A stretch of 64,000 nucleotides of DNA from Porphyrobacter sp. ULC335 (GTDB lineage: Bacteria; Pseudomonadota; Alphaproteobacteria; Sphingomonadales; Sphingomonadaceae): contig NZ_CP078091.1 of assembly GCF_025917005.1 (NCBI RefSeq), positions 1,612,001-1,676,000 on the forward strand, in the 5' to 3' direction. Below are positions 29,626 to 39,100 of this stretch, piece by piece. Below the pieces are notes generated by a model. That model did not search any database and was not told the origin of the DNA. It saw nothing but the letters and a program-made list of their open reading frames with translations. Positions within the stretch are counted from its first letter, which is position 1. The number at the start of each line of letters is the position of its first letter. A program made the position numbers and the translations under genes.

Positions 29626-31308
29626 TCAGGCGGTGGGGGTAACGTCGAACGCCACGGTCATGCGCGTTCCCCGCGTGATCGGGCGGGTGCCATGGAACAG
29701 CGTGCTCGGAAACAGCACAAGCGTACCCGGCTGCGGCCGTATGGCATGGAGGCGCGACAGGCTATCGGCCAGTCCCGGAGGCGGATTGCCGAGCTCAAGC
29801 CATCCCGCTTCGCCCGGCGCATCCACCTCGTCCGGCACCAGCCAGTAACTCGCCGAGGACAAGAGCCCGCGCGGGTGAATATGCGCCGCGTGATGGCCCT
29901 CTCCGTTGAGAAAGATCGACCAGCTGCCGATGATCGACCAAGGGTCATCCCTGCGTGACAGCAGCGGGTGATCGGCATCATGGGCAGGCAGTCCCGCACG
30001 GTATTCCGCCAACGCTGCCAGAAGCGCCGCTTCAAGCCGCGCCAGTTCCGGCTCGGCCCGGGCGAACAGCGCGCCCTTTGTCTGGCTGCCACGCTTGACC
30101 GACTGGCCGATCGGCATGGCCGAGTGGCGATGCAACTGCTTTAGCAGTGCCGTGATGCTCTCCCGCTCCGCGTCATCAAGCGGCAAAGCCAACTGGCGCA
30201 CAAGCCCCGTTTGTCCGTGGAGCCATTCGTGCCGCGGATCGCCTGCGAGCCGCCAGCACAGGTCGGTCAGCGCCCATGCAGTGACATCCGTGGGCCGTGC
30301 TGCCAGCACTGTCGCTAGCTCCGCTTCGGCACGCGCGATCTCGCCGAGCCGTAACAGGTTGCGCCCGCGCGCTGTCGCCCAATCGGGCGATGCGATTGCG
30401 GCAAACTGGTCCAGCACGCCCTGTGCTTCCCCTACCGCCCCTGCTTCGCCCAGCGCCACAGCCTGTGCCAGCGCGAGATCAGTGTCCTGTGGCCAGACCG
30501 CGCGGGCGCGGGCAAGGATCGCTGCACTCTCCGCGGGCCGGTCGACGCCGTCCAGCACTTCGCACCATGCCAGCCAGACCGCAGGGCCAGCCCCTTGCAT
30601 GGCGGTGATCGTCTCGAAATGATCGGCGAACGGCTCCCGCTCGCCCGCCGCCCAGCGCAGTTCGGCATGGAGTTTGAGCGCATCGGTCCAGCCCGGCACG
30701 TGCGTGACCAGCGTGGTGGTGCATTCCAGCGCCTCGCCCATCCGCCCCTCGACCGCGAGAGCCTGCGCATAGTCGAACAGCAGGCTTGGATCGCCGCGGT
30801 TAAGCGTCAAGGCGGTCTCGATATGCGCCACAGCCTGCGGATCACTGCGTTCGAGCGCAAGGCGGGCGCGGCTTCGAGCGGTCTTGGCTCCGCCGGGGTC
30901 GAGCGCCACAGCGCGTGCCATGCTCGCCGATGCATCGCGATACCGCCCGGCCTGCCGCTCGCTATCCGCACGGATGCGCCAGTAATTGGGGTGGCCACTC
31001 GCGGCCGACTCCAGCGGGGCGAGCAGCGTGACGGCGCGATCAGGACGGCCGAGCCGGCCAAGCGCGATGGCTGCGTTGACCCCGGCCTCGACCAGATCGG
31101 GCGCGATCGCCAGCGCCCGTTCAAACAGCGCAAGCGCGCGTTCGTGGCGTCCGGCTTTGAAGTGGAAATTGCCCGCACTATTGGCGAGCCGCGCGTCCTG
31201 CGGGAAGTCTGCCAACCCGCGCTCGTAAAGGGCATCGGCTTCGACATCGCGCCCCTGCGCGGCAAGCGCGCTGGCCTGCTGCGCGATTCCCTGCGCACTG
31301 ATCGTCAT
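29626..31308 (-). CDS. TPR protein with C-terminal 2OG-Fe(II) oxygenase domain
   Basis: A 560-aa cytoplasmic-looking protein without signal peptide. Residues 1 to about 370 are tetratricopeptide-like helices (EADALYERGLADFPQDARLANSAG and similar units). Residues about 400-560 form a 2-oxoglutarate/Fe(II) oxygenase domain of the kind called putative 2OG-Fe(II) oxygenase (TIGR02466-like): GSQTKGALF, GSWSIFLNGEGHHAAHIHP, SSASYWLVP, then LFPSTLFHGTRP. Candidate ligands are H476, H478, H539 with R549 for oxoglutarate; the first pair is H-x-H instead of the usual H-x-D. It resembles the protein at 34585-36099 along its whole length. CGGGAGCG precedes the ATG. It is the last gene of the modifying-enzyme run. 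The target is unknown, probably a peptide held by the TPRs. Confidence 0.82.
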   Translation of the reverse strand: MTISAQGIAQQASALAAQGRDVEADALYERGLADFPQDARLANSAGNFHFKAGRHERALALFERALAIAPDLVEAGVNAAIALGRLGRPDRAVTLLAPLESAASGHPNYWRIRADSERQAGRYRDASASMARAVALDPGGAKTARSRARLALERSDPQAVAHIETALTLNRGDPSLLFDYAQALAVEGRMGEALECTTTLVTHVPGWTDALKLHAELRWAAGEREPFADHFETITAMQGAGPAVWLAWCEVLDGVDRPAESAAILARARAVWPQDTDLALAQAVALGEAGAVGEAQGVLDQFAAIASPDWATARGRNLLRLGEIARAEAELATVLAARPTDVTAWALTDLCWRLAGDPRHEWLHGQTGLVRQLALPLDDAERESITALLKQLHRHSAMPIGQSVKRGSQTKGALFARAEPELARLEAALLAALAEYRAGLPAHDADHPLLSRRDDPWSIIGSWSIFLNGEGHHAAHIHPRGLLSSASYWLVPDEVDAPGEAGWLELGNPPPGLADSLSRLHAIRPQPGTLVLFPSTLFHGTRPITRGTRMTVAFDVTPTA

Positions 31309-31333
31309 TGCGCGCTCCCGGGCCTCACTGGTC

Positions 31334-32065
31334 TCATCGACTGCGCAACCATCCGGTCACCGCCATCCGTCCCATTGGCGCAAAGGGCGGGACATAGGTG
31401 ACGAGGTGCGATTGCGGCACGCGGAACAGGTTGAGCGCGTTGAAGCGCGGGCGGAAGCCTTCGACCACGTCGCCATCGTCGTCGAGGAACAGCAGATAAC
31501 CGCCCCAGTCGGGATGCCAGTCATCGCGGGCGAGGTTGAGGACGTAGGCGACCTCCCACCCCTCGGCGACATGACTGTCGGTATGGCGGCCGAGATAGTG
31601 GTTCGGCGCAAACAGCGTGGCCTGGGCATCGGCCTTGAACAGGTGATCGATCCCCGTCACTGCGCGCGCCAGATCGAGGAAATCGGGCGTGTTGAGGTGT
31701 TCGAGCAGCACCTCATGCGCGCCGCCGGGATCCCAGCCTTCGCGCAGCGTCTCAAGGATCGGGTAATGCGCGAAGCGGAAGCCATATTCGCCGCGCGCTG
31801 AGTGTTGTTCGGCGTTGCGGGCAGCCTGCTGGAGCGCCTGCTGGCCTTCCTGTGTGCGGGTTTTTGCGGCGCTGAAGCTCTCCGGCTTCGCGGTGCCCGC
31901 GCCCACCGCCATGCCCCACGGCGTGCCCTTGGCGAGCACCAGCAGCAATTCACGCGCGCTCTCCGGCGTCAGCACGTCGCGCACCTGCACCCGGCCCGTC
32001 GCGGCGAACCGCTCTGCGAGCGCCGGCACATCGAGCGCGGGATTGAGTTCGAACAACGTCTTCAT
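31334..32065 (-). CDS. 2OG-Fe(II) oxygenase, prolyl 4-hydroxylase-like
   Basis: A 243-aa single-domain oxygenase with a canonical iron triad: H161-T-D163 in GRHTDSHVAEGWEVAYVLNL, distal H220 in VPQSHLVTYV, and R233 in GRMAVTGWL for oxoglutarate. The pattern HTD...WGGYLLFLDD...FNALNLFRVP is that of prolyl-hydroxylase-type enzymes such as Ofd1/PiuC relatives. No signal peptide, so it acts in the cytoplasm. Its start lies 4 bp after the stop codon of the small exported protein gene (TAG-CCGC-ATG) without a clear ribosome site of its own, pointing to translational coupling. Substrate unknown; a peptidyl proline or other side chain is inferred from family. Confidence 0.85.
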   Translation of the reverse strand: MKTLFELNPALDVPALAERFAATGRVQVRDVLTPESARELLLVLAKGTPWGMAVGAGTAKPESFSAAKTRTQEGQQALQQAARNAEQHSARGEYGFRFAHYPILETLREGWDPGGAHEVLLEHLNTPDFLDLARAVTGIDHLFKADAQATLFAPNHYLGRHTDSHVAEGWEVAYVLNLARDDWHPDWGGYLLFLDDDGDVVEGFRPRFNALNLFRVPQSHLVTYVPPFAPMGRMAVTGWLRSR

Positions 32066-32069
32066 GCGG

Positions 32070-32618
32070 CTAGCGGACGCGGCGTCCCTTCACGCCCTTC
32101 TGCCCGTCGATACGCAGGAAGTAGCTGCTCATGGCTCCGCTCTTGATCTCGAGAGTCTGGCCGACCTTAGGCCGCATAAGTCGCGCAGGCATCTCGTCCA
32201 GCTGCCACTCCGCGCCTTCCGCGGTGGTGATGACGACGCTCCCCTTGACCGGGCGCACCGCAGTAATGGTCGTGTTGAGTGCAGTGAACTCCTCGGCCTG
32301 TGCGGGGTCTTCCTTGTCGCTCTTGCCGCCGAAGATGCCGAGATCGGGGAGGCTGAAGCCGAACAGCTTGCGCCGCGTCTCGCGAACCTGCTCTCGGTCG
32401 ACGACCTGCACATCGCCTTCGCTGCTGGCCGAAACCATCGCAGCCACCGCAGTGTCGTAACAGGCGAGGCGCTCTGCCGGGTCGGACTTGCCCTGACAAT
32501 CGCGCAGCGCCGCCACATAGGCGCTCTCGCCCTTGTTGTCCTGCGCGGAGAGCGGCGACGCGGCGATCAGGGCGGCGAGCATCACCGGGGCGGCGGCTGC
32601 GACACGGATACGGGTCAT
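32070..32618 (-). CDS. Small exported protein with RLACYD motif, paralogue of the one at 25697-26266
   Basis: A 182-aa protein with a clear signal peptide (VAAAAPVMLAALIAA, cut near SPLSA-QD) after GAGGGAGA. Mature features: CQGKSDPAERLACYD with two cysteines, VQVVDREQVRETRRKLFGFSLPDLG, an acidic/lysine linker, and a C-terminal strand-rich part VVITTAEGAEWQLDE...YFLRIDGQKGVKGRRVR that looks like a small SH3-like barrel. It is coupled to the 2OG-Fe(II) oxygenase that follows. That the two paralogues flank the second TonB receptor and its enzymes suggests they belong to the same system, perhaps as periplasmic partners or substrates; this is inference. Confidence 0.78.
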   Translation of the reverse strand: MTRIRVAAAAPVMLAALIAASPLSAQDNKGESAYVAALRDCQGKSDPAERLACYDTAVAAMVSASSEGDVQVVDREQVRETRRKLFGFSLPDLGIFGGKSDKEDPAQAEEFTALNTTITAVRPVKGSVVITTAEGAEWQLDEMPARLMRPKVGQTLEIKSGAMSSYFLRIDGQKGVKGRRVR

Positions 32619-32707
32619 TATGGTTATCTCCCTCGCGGGCGCGAAGCCCTGTCCTTGCGCCTCTGATTACGCCGCTGTGCGCAACGTGGCAAACCCTGTG
32701 CTGCGGA

Positions 32708-34579
32708 TCAGCTATCGTATCCCATCCGCTCCGCCCAGGGCGCCAGAATCGGCATGACCGGTGCAAGCTGATCGGAATATCGCTGCCAGCGGCCGCTGGC
32801 GCGGGTGTAGAGCTTCTCGCCGATCTGCGCATAGCTGGCGGTGCGCACGCGGCTGCGGGTGCGCGCGGTTTCCTCGTGAGCGAGCAGGCGGTCGTTCCAT
32901 TCCAGCCCGAGCCAGGCGACCAGCGGCTGCAATTCGCCCGCCGGGTCTTCGACCAGTCGTTCGTAGCGGACGGTGTGCGCGGCAAGGGGGAAGATCTCCC
33001 CCCCGCGATGCCATGCGCGGAACACTGCGTCATAGGTCAGTGCCGCTTCCTCAAGATCGGTGAAGCTGCGCATCGCGTGGTTGAGCGTGAAGTTCGCCAT
33101 GAAGCAGCTCAGCACCACATCGGCCGGGTGGCGTTCGGCCAGGATGAAGCGCGCGTTGGGGAACAGGCGGTGGATCACCGGCGCGCGCGCCATGTTGAGC
33201 GGGTGCTTGTCCACCAGCCAGCGTGTGCCGTCCCACCCATGCTGCATCGCGCTGGCGAAATAGGCCTCGCGCAGCTGTCCGCACTGATCGGAGGTGAGAT
33301 CGGCAAGATCGACCTTGCCGATCATCCGCAGAACCTCGGCCACCATCGGCTGTTCTTCGAGCACGGCGAGGTCCGGCAGGCCCATCAGCATCGTATCCAA
33401 GAGCGTCGTGCCCGATCGGGGGAAGCCGACAAGAAACACCGGATCGCGCCGCGCCGGATCGGGAGTAAGCGGCGGTGCCCAGCGTGCGGCCCATTCCGTG
33501 GTCCAGCGCGCGCAATCGGCCTCCACCTCTGCGCGGAAGCTCGGCCCTCTGCGCGGCGGGGCTTCGGCGATGGCGGCGGCATTCATCCGCGCGAAGGCAG
33601 CAAAGGCGCGCGGGGCATCGCCGAGCCGCTCTGCGATATTGCCGATCAGCGCCTCGCGCCGGATCGGATGGATGGTCGCCGGGATCGCTTCGGCATAGCG
33701 GGCAGCATCCTCGAACCGGCCCTCGCGCTGGGCGAGCCAGGCATGGAGGAACGCGACTTCGGGCGGGCAGGCCGCCGGATCGAGCGCCGCAAGGAAGGCG
33801 GCGAGCGCTTCGGTGCGGTTGGTCGCTTCGTACAGCCGTCCGAGTTCGAGATGGGACTCACCGAATTCGGGCCAACGCTGCGTGGCCGCTTCAAGCACCG
33901 CGATTGCTTCGTCGAGCAGCTCGTTATGGGCCAGCGCCATCGCCAACTCGGTCTGCACGGCGCGGTCGTCCGGGGCGATTTCTGCGGCATCGCGCGCAAC
34001 CTTCAGGCGCGGTGCCCCCCGGTCGGCGCGGCGCAGCACGTCGGCAAGGTTGAGATACATCTTGGGTTCGTCCGGCCGATGGGTGATCGCCTGTTCCAGT
34101 GCGATGATCGCCGGATCGAAGCGCCCTGCGGCGGCGTGGATGTTGCCGAGGTTGTTCCAGCTCGCCGCATCGGCCGGTTCGGCCTGAAGCACGCGGGCAT
34201 AGGCGGCAACGGCGGCGGCATGTTCGCCGCGCTGCTGGCGCACCCACGCCTCGATCCGGGCGAGTGCGGGCAACTGTGCGCCGTCCGCGAGGGCGAGCGC
34301 TTCATCCTCGCGCCCGGCGGCGAGCAGTGCTTTCGCCAGATCGGCGCGAATCTCGACATCGCCCGGACGCAGCTTTGCCAGTGCCTCAAGATGAGCGACT
34401 GCGCGGGTCGCATCGCCGAGTTCCAGCGCGGCAAGCCCTGCGATGGCGAGGAACGGCGCGCCTGCTTCGCTCGCGGCGGCGTGGGCTTCGGCCAGTGCCA
34501 AAGCGCCAGCGGCATCGCCCGTCTGCCGCAGACGGATCGCTTCGGCGAGGGCGGGGGCCAGAGCAGCGGGCTGGTTCAT
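32708..34579 (-). CDS. TPR-containing sulfotransferase
   Basis: A 623-aa protein: TPR-like repeats over residues about 1-370 (for example NNLGNIHAAAGRFDPAIIALEQAITHRPDEPKMYLNLADVLRRA, given here in part), then a PAPS-dependent sulfotransferase domain. The 5'-phosphosulfate loop is FLVGFPRSGTTLLDTML (R388-S-G-T-T) and the 3'-phosphate region is RFILAERHPADVVLSCF, both typical. The ATG at 34579 follows CAGGAT, 5 bp after the preceding gene's stop; the longer TTG frame overlaps that gene deeply and is rejected. No signal peptide. TPR-sulfotransferases of this kind resemble tyrosylprotein sulfotransferases in layout, so a peptide acceptor is plausible; acceptor not known. Confidence 0.88.
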   Translation of the reverse strand: MNQPAALAPALAEAIRLRQTGDAAGALALAEAHAAASEAGAPFLAIAGLAALELGDATRAVAHLEALAKLRPGDVEIRADLAKALLAAGREDEALALADGAQLPALARIEAWVRQQRGEHAAAVAAYARVLQAEPADAASWNNLGNIHAAAGRFDPAIIALEQAITHRPDEPKMYLNLADVLRRADRGAPRLKVARDAAEIAPDDRAVQTELAMALAHNELLDEAIAVLEAATQRWPEFGESHLELGRLYEATNRTEALAAFLAALDPAACPPEVAFLHAWLAQREGRFEDAARYAEAIPATIHPIRREALIGNIAERLGDAPRAFAAFARMNAAAIAEAPPRRGPSFRAEVEADCARWTTEWAARWAPPLTPDPARRDPVFLVGFPRSGTTLLDTMLMGLPDLAVLEEQPMVAEVLRMIGKVDLADLTSDQCGQLREAYFASAMQHGWDGTRWLVDKHPLNMARAPVIHRLFPNARFILAERHPADVVLSCFMANFTLNHAMRSFTDLEEAALTYDAVFRAWHRGGEIFPLAAHTVRYERLVEDPAGELQPLVAWLGLEWNDRLLAHEETARTRSRVRTASYAQIGEKLYTRASGRWQRYSDQLAPVMPILAPWAERMGYDS

Positions 34580-34584
34580 CACGG

Positions 34585-36099
34585 TCAATCCTGTCGGGGG
34601 CGGGCAATGTCGAAAGCGACAGTCAGCCGCTCGCCCGCAGGGAACGGGCGCGTACCATGCCACATGGTCGAAGGGAACAGCACGAGGCGGCCGGGCCTGG
34701 GCTCGACGAGGCGAAGCGGGGCGAGACCCGGCACCAGATCGCGCACCTCGCCAAGGCTGAGCCAACCGGCGTGATTATCCTCCCCGCGCCCGAGGCTTTC
34801 GGGAAGAGCAAGGTAGAGCGCCGAGCTGAACCAGCCCTGCGGGTGGACGTGATCGGTGTGAAATCCGGCGTTCTGGAGGCGCACAGACCATGACCCTGCG
34901 ATCCGCAGCGGGGCGCGGTGGTGGGGCAGGGTTGGGTGGTCAGGCTTGGGCGGCGGGAGCTGGGCGACATGGCGCTCGACAAGCGCGAGCAGCCGCGCCT
35001 TGAGGTCGCGGATAACGGGATCGACGCGCAGCAGCAGGTTGCCATCGGTCTGGGTGCCCCCGCGCACCGACTGGTCGAGCGGGGCGCTGGTCGCGACGTG
35101 CAGCGCACGCAGGTGATCGGCAAGGGTAGCCAGCTCGGCAGAGGTCAGGCCGATGTCATACACGCCAACGAGCCGCGGATCGCCCTCCAGCCATTGCGCG
35201 CGCGGATCGCCGAGCATTCGCCAAGCCAGCGAGGCATAGGGCCACAGCGCCTGCGCGCCCGGCTGGCCGAGCAGCGGTTCGATTGTCGCGGCGGCGCGTT
35301 CGGGCTGGTTTGATCGGATGCGGTGGCGGGCGTGCATCCACGCGGCATGGGGATCTGCGGGCGGGCCAGCGGCGGCGAAGTGCGTGTCGGCAGTGTCAGT
35401 GGCACCGGTTTCGGACGCGACATGCCCGGCAAGCAGGCTGAGCCAGAGCGGACTGCCGAGCGCGGATTGCGCTGAGGTGACAGCTGCCCCGGCGCGGGCA
35501 AGGTCGCGGGCTTGCAAGGCAAGCGAGATGGAAAGGTGATGAAGCTCGGTAGCGCGGGGGTGGGAGGCGAGGGCTTGCGTGATGCTTGCCAAAGGGTCTT
35601 GCCCCATCTGGCCACGAAGGGCGGCAAGGCTGCGATGCCCGTCGGGCCAGAGCGGATTGGCGGCAAGGGCGTGTTCCAGCAGGGCCATGCCTTCGTCAGG
35701 CCTGCCTTCGTGCAGCAAGGCTGCAGCATGCCCGAGCAGGACGCCACCGTCTTGCGGTGCAAGCGCGGCAGCGGCCACAAACAGCTCGGCGGCAGGGAAG
35801 CCCGCTTCAAGCGCGGTGCGGGCGCAGGAGTGGGCGATCAGCGCATCGCGCGGCGCGAGCCTCGCAGCGGTGCGGAAAGCTTCACAAGCGGTCAGGCTGT
35901 CGCCACACGCTCTGGCGGCAAGGCCAAGCAATTGCTGCGCCTGCACGCTGGCAGGGTGGCGCTCGGCGAGCGTGCGGGCGTGGGGCAGCAGCATTTCGGG
36001 AAAGTCGGCGTTGATCAGCGCCAGCCCCGATCCCAGCGCCGCCGCCGGGTCGGAGAGGGGGAATTGCGCAATCCGGGCAAGGGCTTCGGCGTGGTTCAC
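34585..36099 (-). CDS. TPR protein with C-terminal 2OG-Fe(II) oxygenase domain, paralogue of 29626-31308
   Basis: A 504-aa protein starting with GTG at 36099 (MNHAEALARIAQF) after GGGGGATACG. TPR-like helices fill residues 1 to about 300; the C-terminal oxygenase part has DQSVRGGTQTDGNLL, GSWSVRLQNAGFHTDHVHPQGWFSSALYLALPE in part, and LFPSTMWHGTRPFPAGERLTVAFD. The iron region reads HTDHVHP: it carries both an H-T-D and the H-V-H pair that aligns with H-I-H of the paralogue, so which residues bind iron is open. It is the first gene of the enzyme run, 70 bp after the third TonB receptor with a terminator hairpin between, and 5 bp before the sulfotransferase gene. Confidence 0.82.
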   Translation of the reverse strand: MNHAEALARIAQFPLSDPAAALGSGLALINADFPEMLLPHARTLAERHPASVQAQQLLGLAARACGDSLTACEAFRTAARLAPRDALIAHSCARTALEAGFPAAELFVAAAALAPQDGGVLLGHAAALLHEGRPDEGMALLEHALAANPLWPDGHRSLAALRGQMGQDPLASITQALASHPRATELHHLSISLALQARDLARAGAAVTSAQSALGSPLWLSLLAGHVASETGATDTADTHFAAAGPPADPHAAWMHARHRIRSNQPERAAATIEPLLGQPGAQALWPYASLAWRMLGDPRAQWLEGDPRLVGVYDIGLTSAELATLADHLRALHVATSAPLDQSVRGGTQTDGNLLLRVDPVIRDLKARLLALVERHVAQLPPPKPDHPTLPHHRAPLRIAGSWSVRLQNAGFHTDHVHPQGWFSSALYLALPESLGRGEDNHAGWLSLGEVRDLVPGLAPLRLVEPRPGRLVLFPSTMWHGTRPFPAGERLTVAFDIARPRQD

Positions 36100-36117
36100 G
36101 CGGGTCGTATCCCCAAA

Positions 36118-36148
36118 CGAAAATGGCGGACCTCGCGGCCCGCCATCT
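36118..36148 (-). terminator. Terminator between the third TonB receptor and the enzyme run
   Basis: On the minus strand ATGGCGG (36146-36140) pairs with CCGCCAT (36129-36123), followed by TTTCGTTT. It lies 24 bp after the receptor stop codon and 24 bp before the next start; partial read-through would co-express the oxygenase and sulfotransferase genes. Confidence 0.65.
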
Positions 36149-36169
36149 CGTGTCTATCGAAGCAGACGC

Positions 36170-39100
36170 TTAGAAATCAAGCGTCACGCCTGCGAAGAGG
36201 TAGCGCCCGAGCGAGTCGTACACCTGCGCGTAAACGTTGCCGTTGCACGGACCGGCAGGGCAGGCCTGCGAGCCGGTGGTCGGCGGCGACTTGTCGAAGA
36301 CGTTGTTCGCGCCGAGGACGAAGTTGAAGTTGTCCCCTGCATCGAAGGTCAGCGACAGATCGAAGTAGTTGACCGCATCGAAGCCAGCCGCACCCGGACG
36401 GGCAACGGCATCGCCGCTGCTGGTGTCGCGAAGCGGCGGGCGACACGACGTGGCCGGAGCCGGACCCGCACAACCATTGTTGAACAGGTTGGAGTTCTCC
36501 TCAACCGCGTCCAGCGTAACGCTGCTGAAGTAGCGCCAGCGCACCGAAGCACCGATCCCGTTGCGGAAGTTGAACCCGAGACGGGCCTGATGGCGCCATT
36601 CGGGGTTCACCGCATTGGTGGCCGAGCAAACGTTGCCGTACAGACCGACGCAGTCATAGGTCTGGTCGAGACCCGGGATGCTGATGCCGGTGTCGGTGAC
36701 CAATTCATCGAGATAGGTCCCCATGAAGTTGAAGGTCAGCGTGCCGACATCACCGATTTCGGTACGGTAGTTGACCTGGGCGTCGATACCCGAAGTCTTG
36801 AACCCGCCGATGTTCTGCGTGATGTTGGTCACGAAGCCATTGGCCGAGCGCCACAGCGAACCCGAAGCATCGCGGTTGATAAGACCGCAGAAGAACGGAT
36901 CGGCCGTTGCCGTACAGGCGGTGAGAATGGTGTCCGAACCAATGCCCTGAACTGCATCGCTGATGTCGATACTGAAGTAATCGACGCTGGCGGTGAAGCC
37001 GGACAGGAAGGTCGGGGTCAGCACCACACCGCCCGTGAAGGTATCGGCCACTTCCGGCGACAGGTCGACGTTGCCGCCGATGAAGCCGTTATACTGGTCA
37101 GCCGGGTTCGGAGCGACGAACTGGCCAACGCTCAGGCCCTGGGCAAGACAGCCGGTGTTGGCTGCGGTAATGACCACGCCCGCACAGGGGTCCGACGAGG
37201 CATCAAGCGCCACGCGGTTCGGTGCGAACAGATCCTGGATCGTCGGTGCACGCACGGCCCGGTTGTAACCGCCGCGGATGCGGAAGTCGGCAGTCGGGGC
37301 GAACTCGCCTTCGATCTTGTAGGTGTCGGTGTTCACCCCGGTGCTGTAATCCGAGTAGCGATAGCCGCCGGTGATCGTGAAGTCATAGACCCAGCTGTCC
37401 TGCGCGATCGGGATACGGACTTCGGTGAAGAACTCCTTCACGTCGAAGCTGCCCGAAACCGGAAGCGACGGCGCGCCCTGACCGGCAAGGTCACCCGTGC
37501 TGAACGCGGTGTCCGAGAAGAAGTCGAGCTTCTCCTTGCGGTATTCGGCACCGAAGACGACGTCGACGCCCTGGTCGGACCAGGGGGTCTTGAAGCCGTA
37601 CTCGCCCAGCGAACCCGAAACGAAGGCGCTGGCCACCTGCTCGCTCACGATCCCGCGCGAGAAGCCCGGAGTCGAAAGGTACTGAAGCGAAGCCTGGCTC
37701 GGCGCGACGGTACCGGGGGAGAAGATGTCCCACGGCACGCAGTTCGGGTCGGACCCGTCGAGGGTCGAACGGCAAACGGCGTTCACGCCCGGACCCGGAT
37801 CAATGTCGACGACATCGAGCGCGCGGTTGAGACGCGAGACCGAGAAGTCGTTGAGGTAGGTCTGGGCGTAGTTGTTGCGGCCGTACTGGTAGTAGGCATC
37901 ATACGACCATGCCGGCGACAGATCACCCTTCACGCCGAGAACGGCGCGATAGCTGACGTGCTGGAGATCGTCCTGACGCGCACCGCCTTCGACGTTGCGG
38001 CGCAGGATCTGCGCGAAGCCACGGTTGTAGGTCGAGCCGGTCAAGGGGTCGACGAAGTTGAACGGCGTGGTCGGCAGCAGCGGTTCGCCAATACCGCGAT
38101 CGATGCGGTCCTGGTTTTCCTGAGCGACATTGCCGGTCACGATGAAGGCGTTGCCCGGCAGCGGGCTGACCAGCAGGTTTTCGTTGTCGCACAGCTGCGC
38201 GCGCTGATTGGCCGAAACCAACGGGTTGTCGCAGTTGATCGACAGGGTGTTGCCGAAGTTGCCCGAAGGAGCGATCTGGGCGACCGTGCGGTCGTCCATG
38301 AACATGAACTCCATGTACGGCTTGATCGCGCTCGAGATTTCGTAGTCGGCAAAGACGCCGGCCGTGTAACGCTCGTCGGGACGCTGGAAGTAGTTCAGCG
38401 GACCGAAGTTGAAGACGCTGTTGCCTTCGAGCAGCGTGCGGTTGGGGCCGAACTGACCGATGGTCGAGGTCAGCGAATCCGCAACGCCATTGCCGTCCGC
38501 GTCGGTCAGGACGTCGAAATCGTCGTAGAAGAACACGGTGCCGTTCGCCGAAGTGGCCGAGCCACCGCAGGTGTACTGGCGACCGTCAGCCGGAATTTCG
38601 TCGGCACGGCGGGCGCTCAGCGAGCACGCCGAGTAGTCGCGGCGGGCCTGAAGCACCGGATCGATCTTGCGGTAACCGGCATAGGCGGTGACGCGGCCGC
38701 GGCCGTCGTCAAAGCTGCTGCCGAAAGCGACTGTGGCGTCAAAGGTGCCGCCATCGGTGACCATGCCGGTCGGGTAGCCGAACCCGCGTGCGTCAAGCGC
38801 GCCGCGGATGTTGTTGCTCGCCCGGTTCTGGTGGTTGTAGACGCCATAGTTGGCGTTGATCTTGAAGCCTTCGAAGTCGGTATCGAGCACGAAGTTCACA
38901 ACGCCCGCGACCGCATCGGCACCATACACCGACGAAGCGCCGCCGGTCAGCACGTCGACGCGCTCGATCAGAGCGGCGGGGATCGCGTTGATGTCGGCAG
39001 CCGAGGTGCTCGGCGTGCCCGGCATCAGGCGGCGGCCATTGACCAGCACCAGCGTACGCTCGGCACCAAGGCCGCGCAGGTTGAGGGTCGCCGTACCGGT

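Noticed and set aside
34264-34893. Plus-strand frame of 209 codons opposite the sulfotransferase and oxygenase genes
   Set aside because: Crosses the junction of two well-supported genes on the other strand and encodes Arg-rich sequence without domain.
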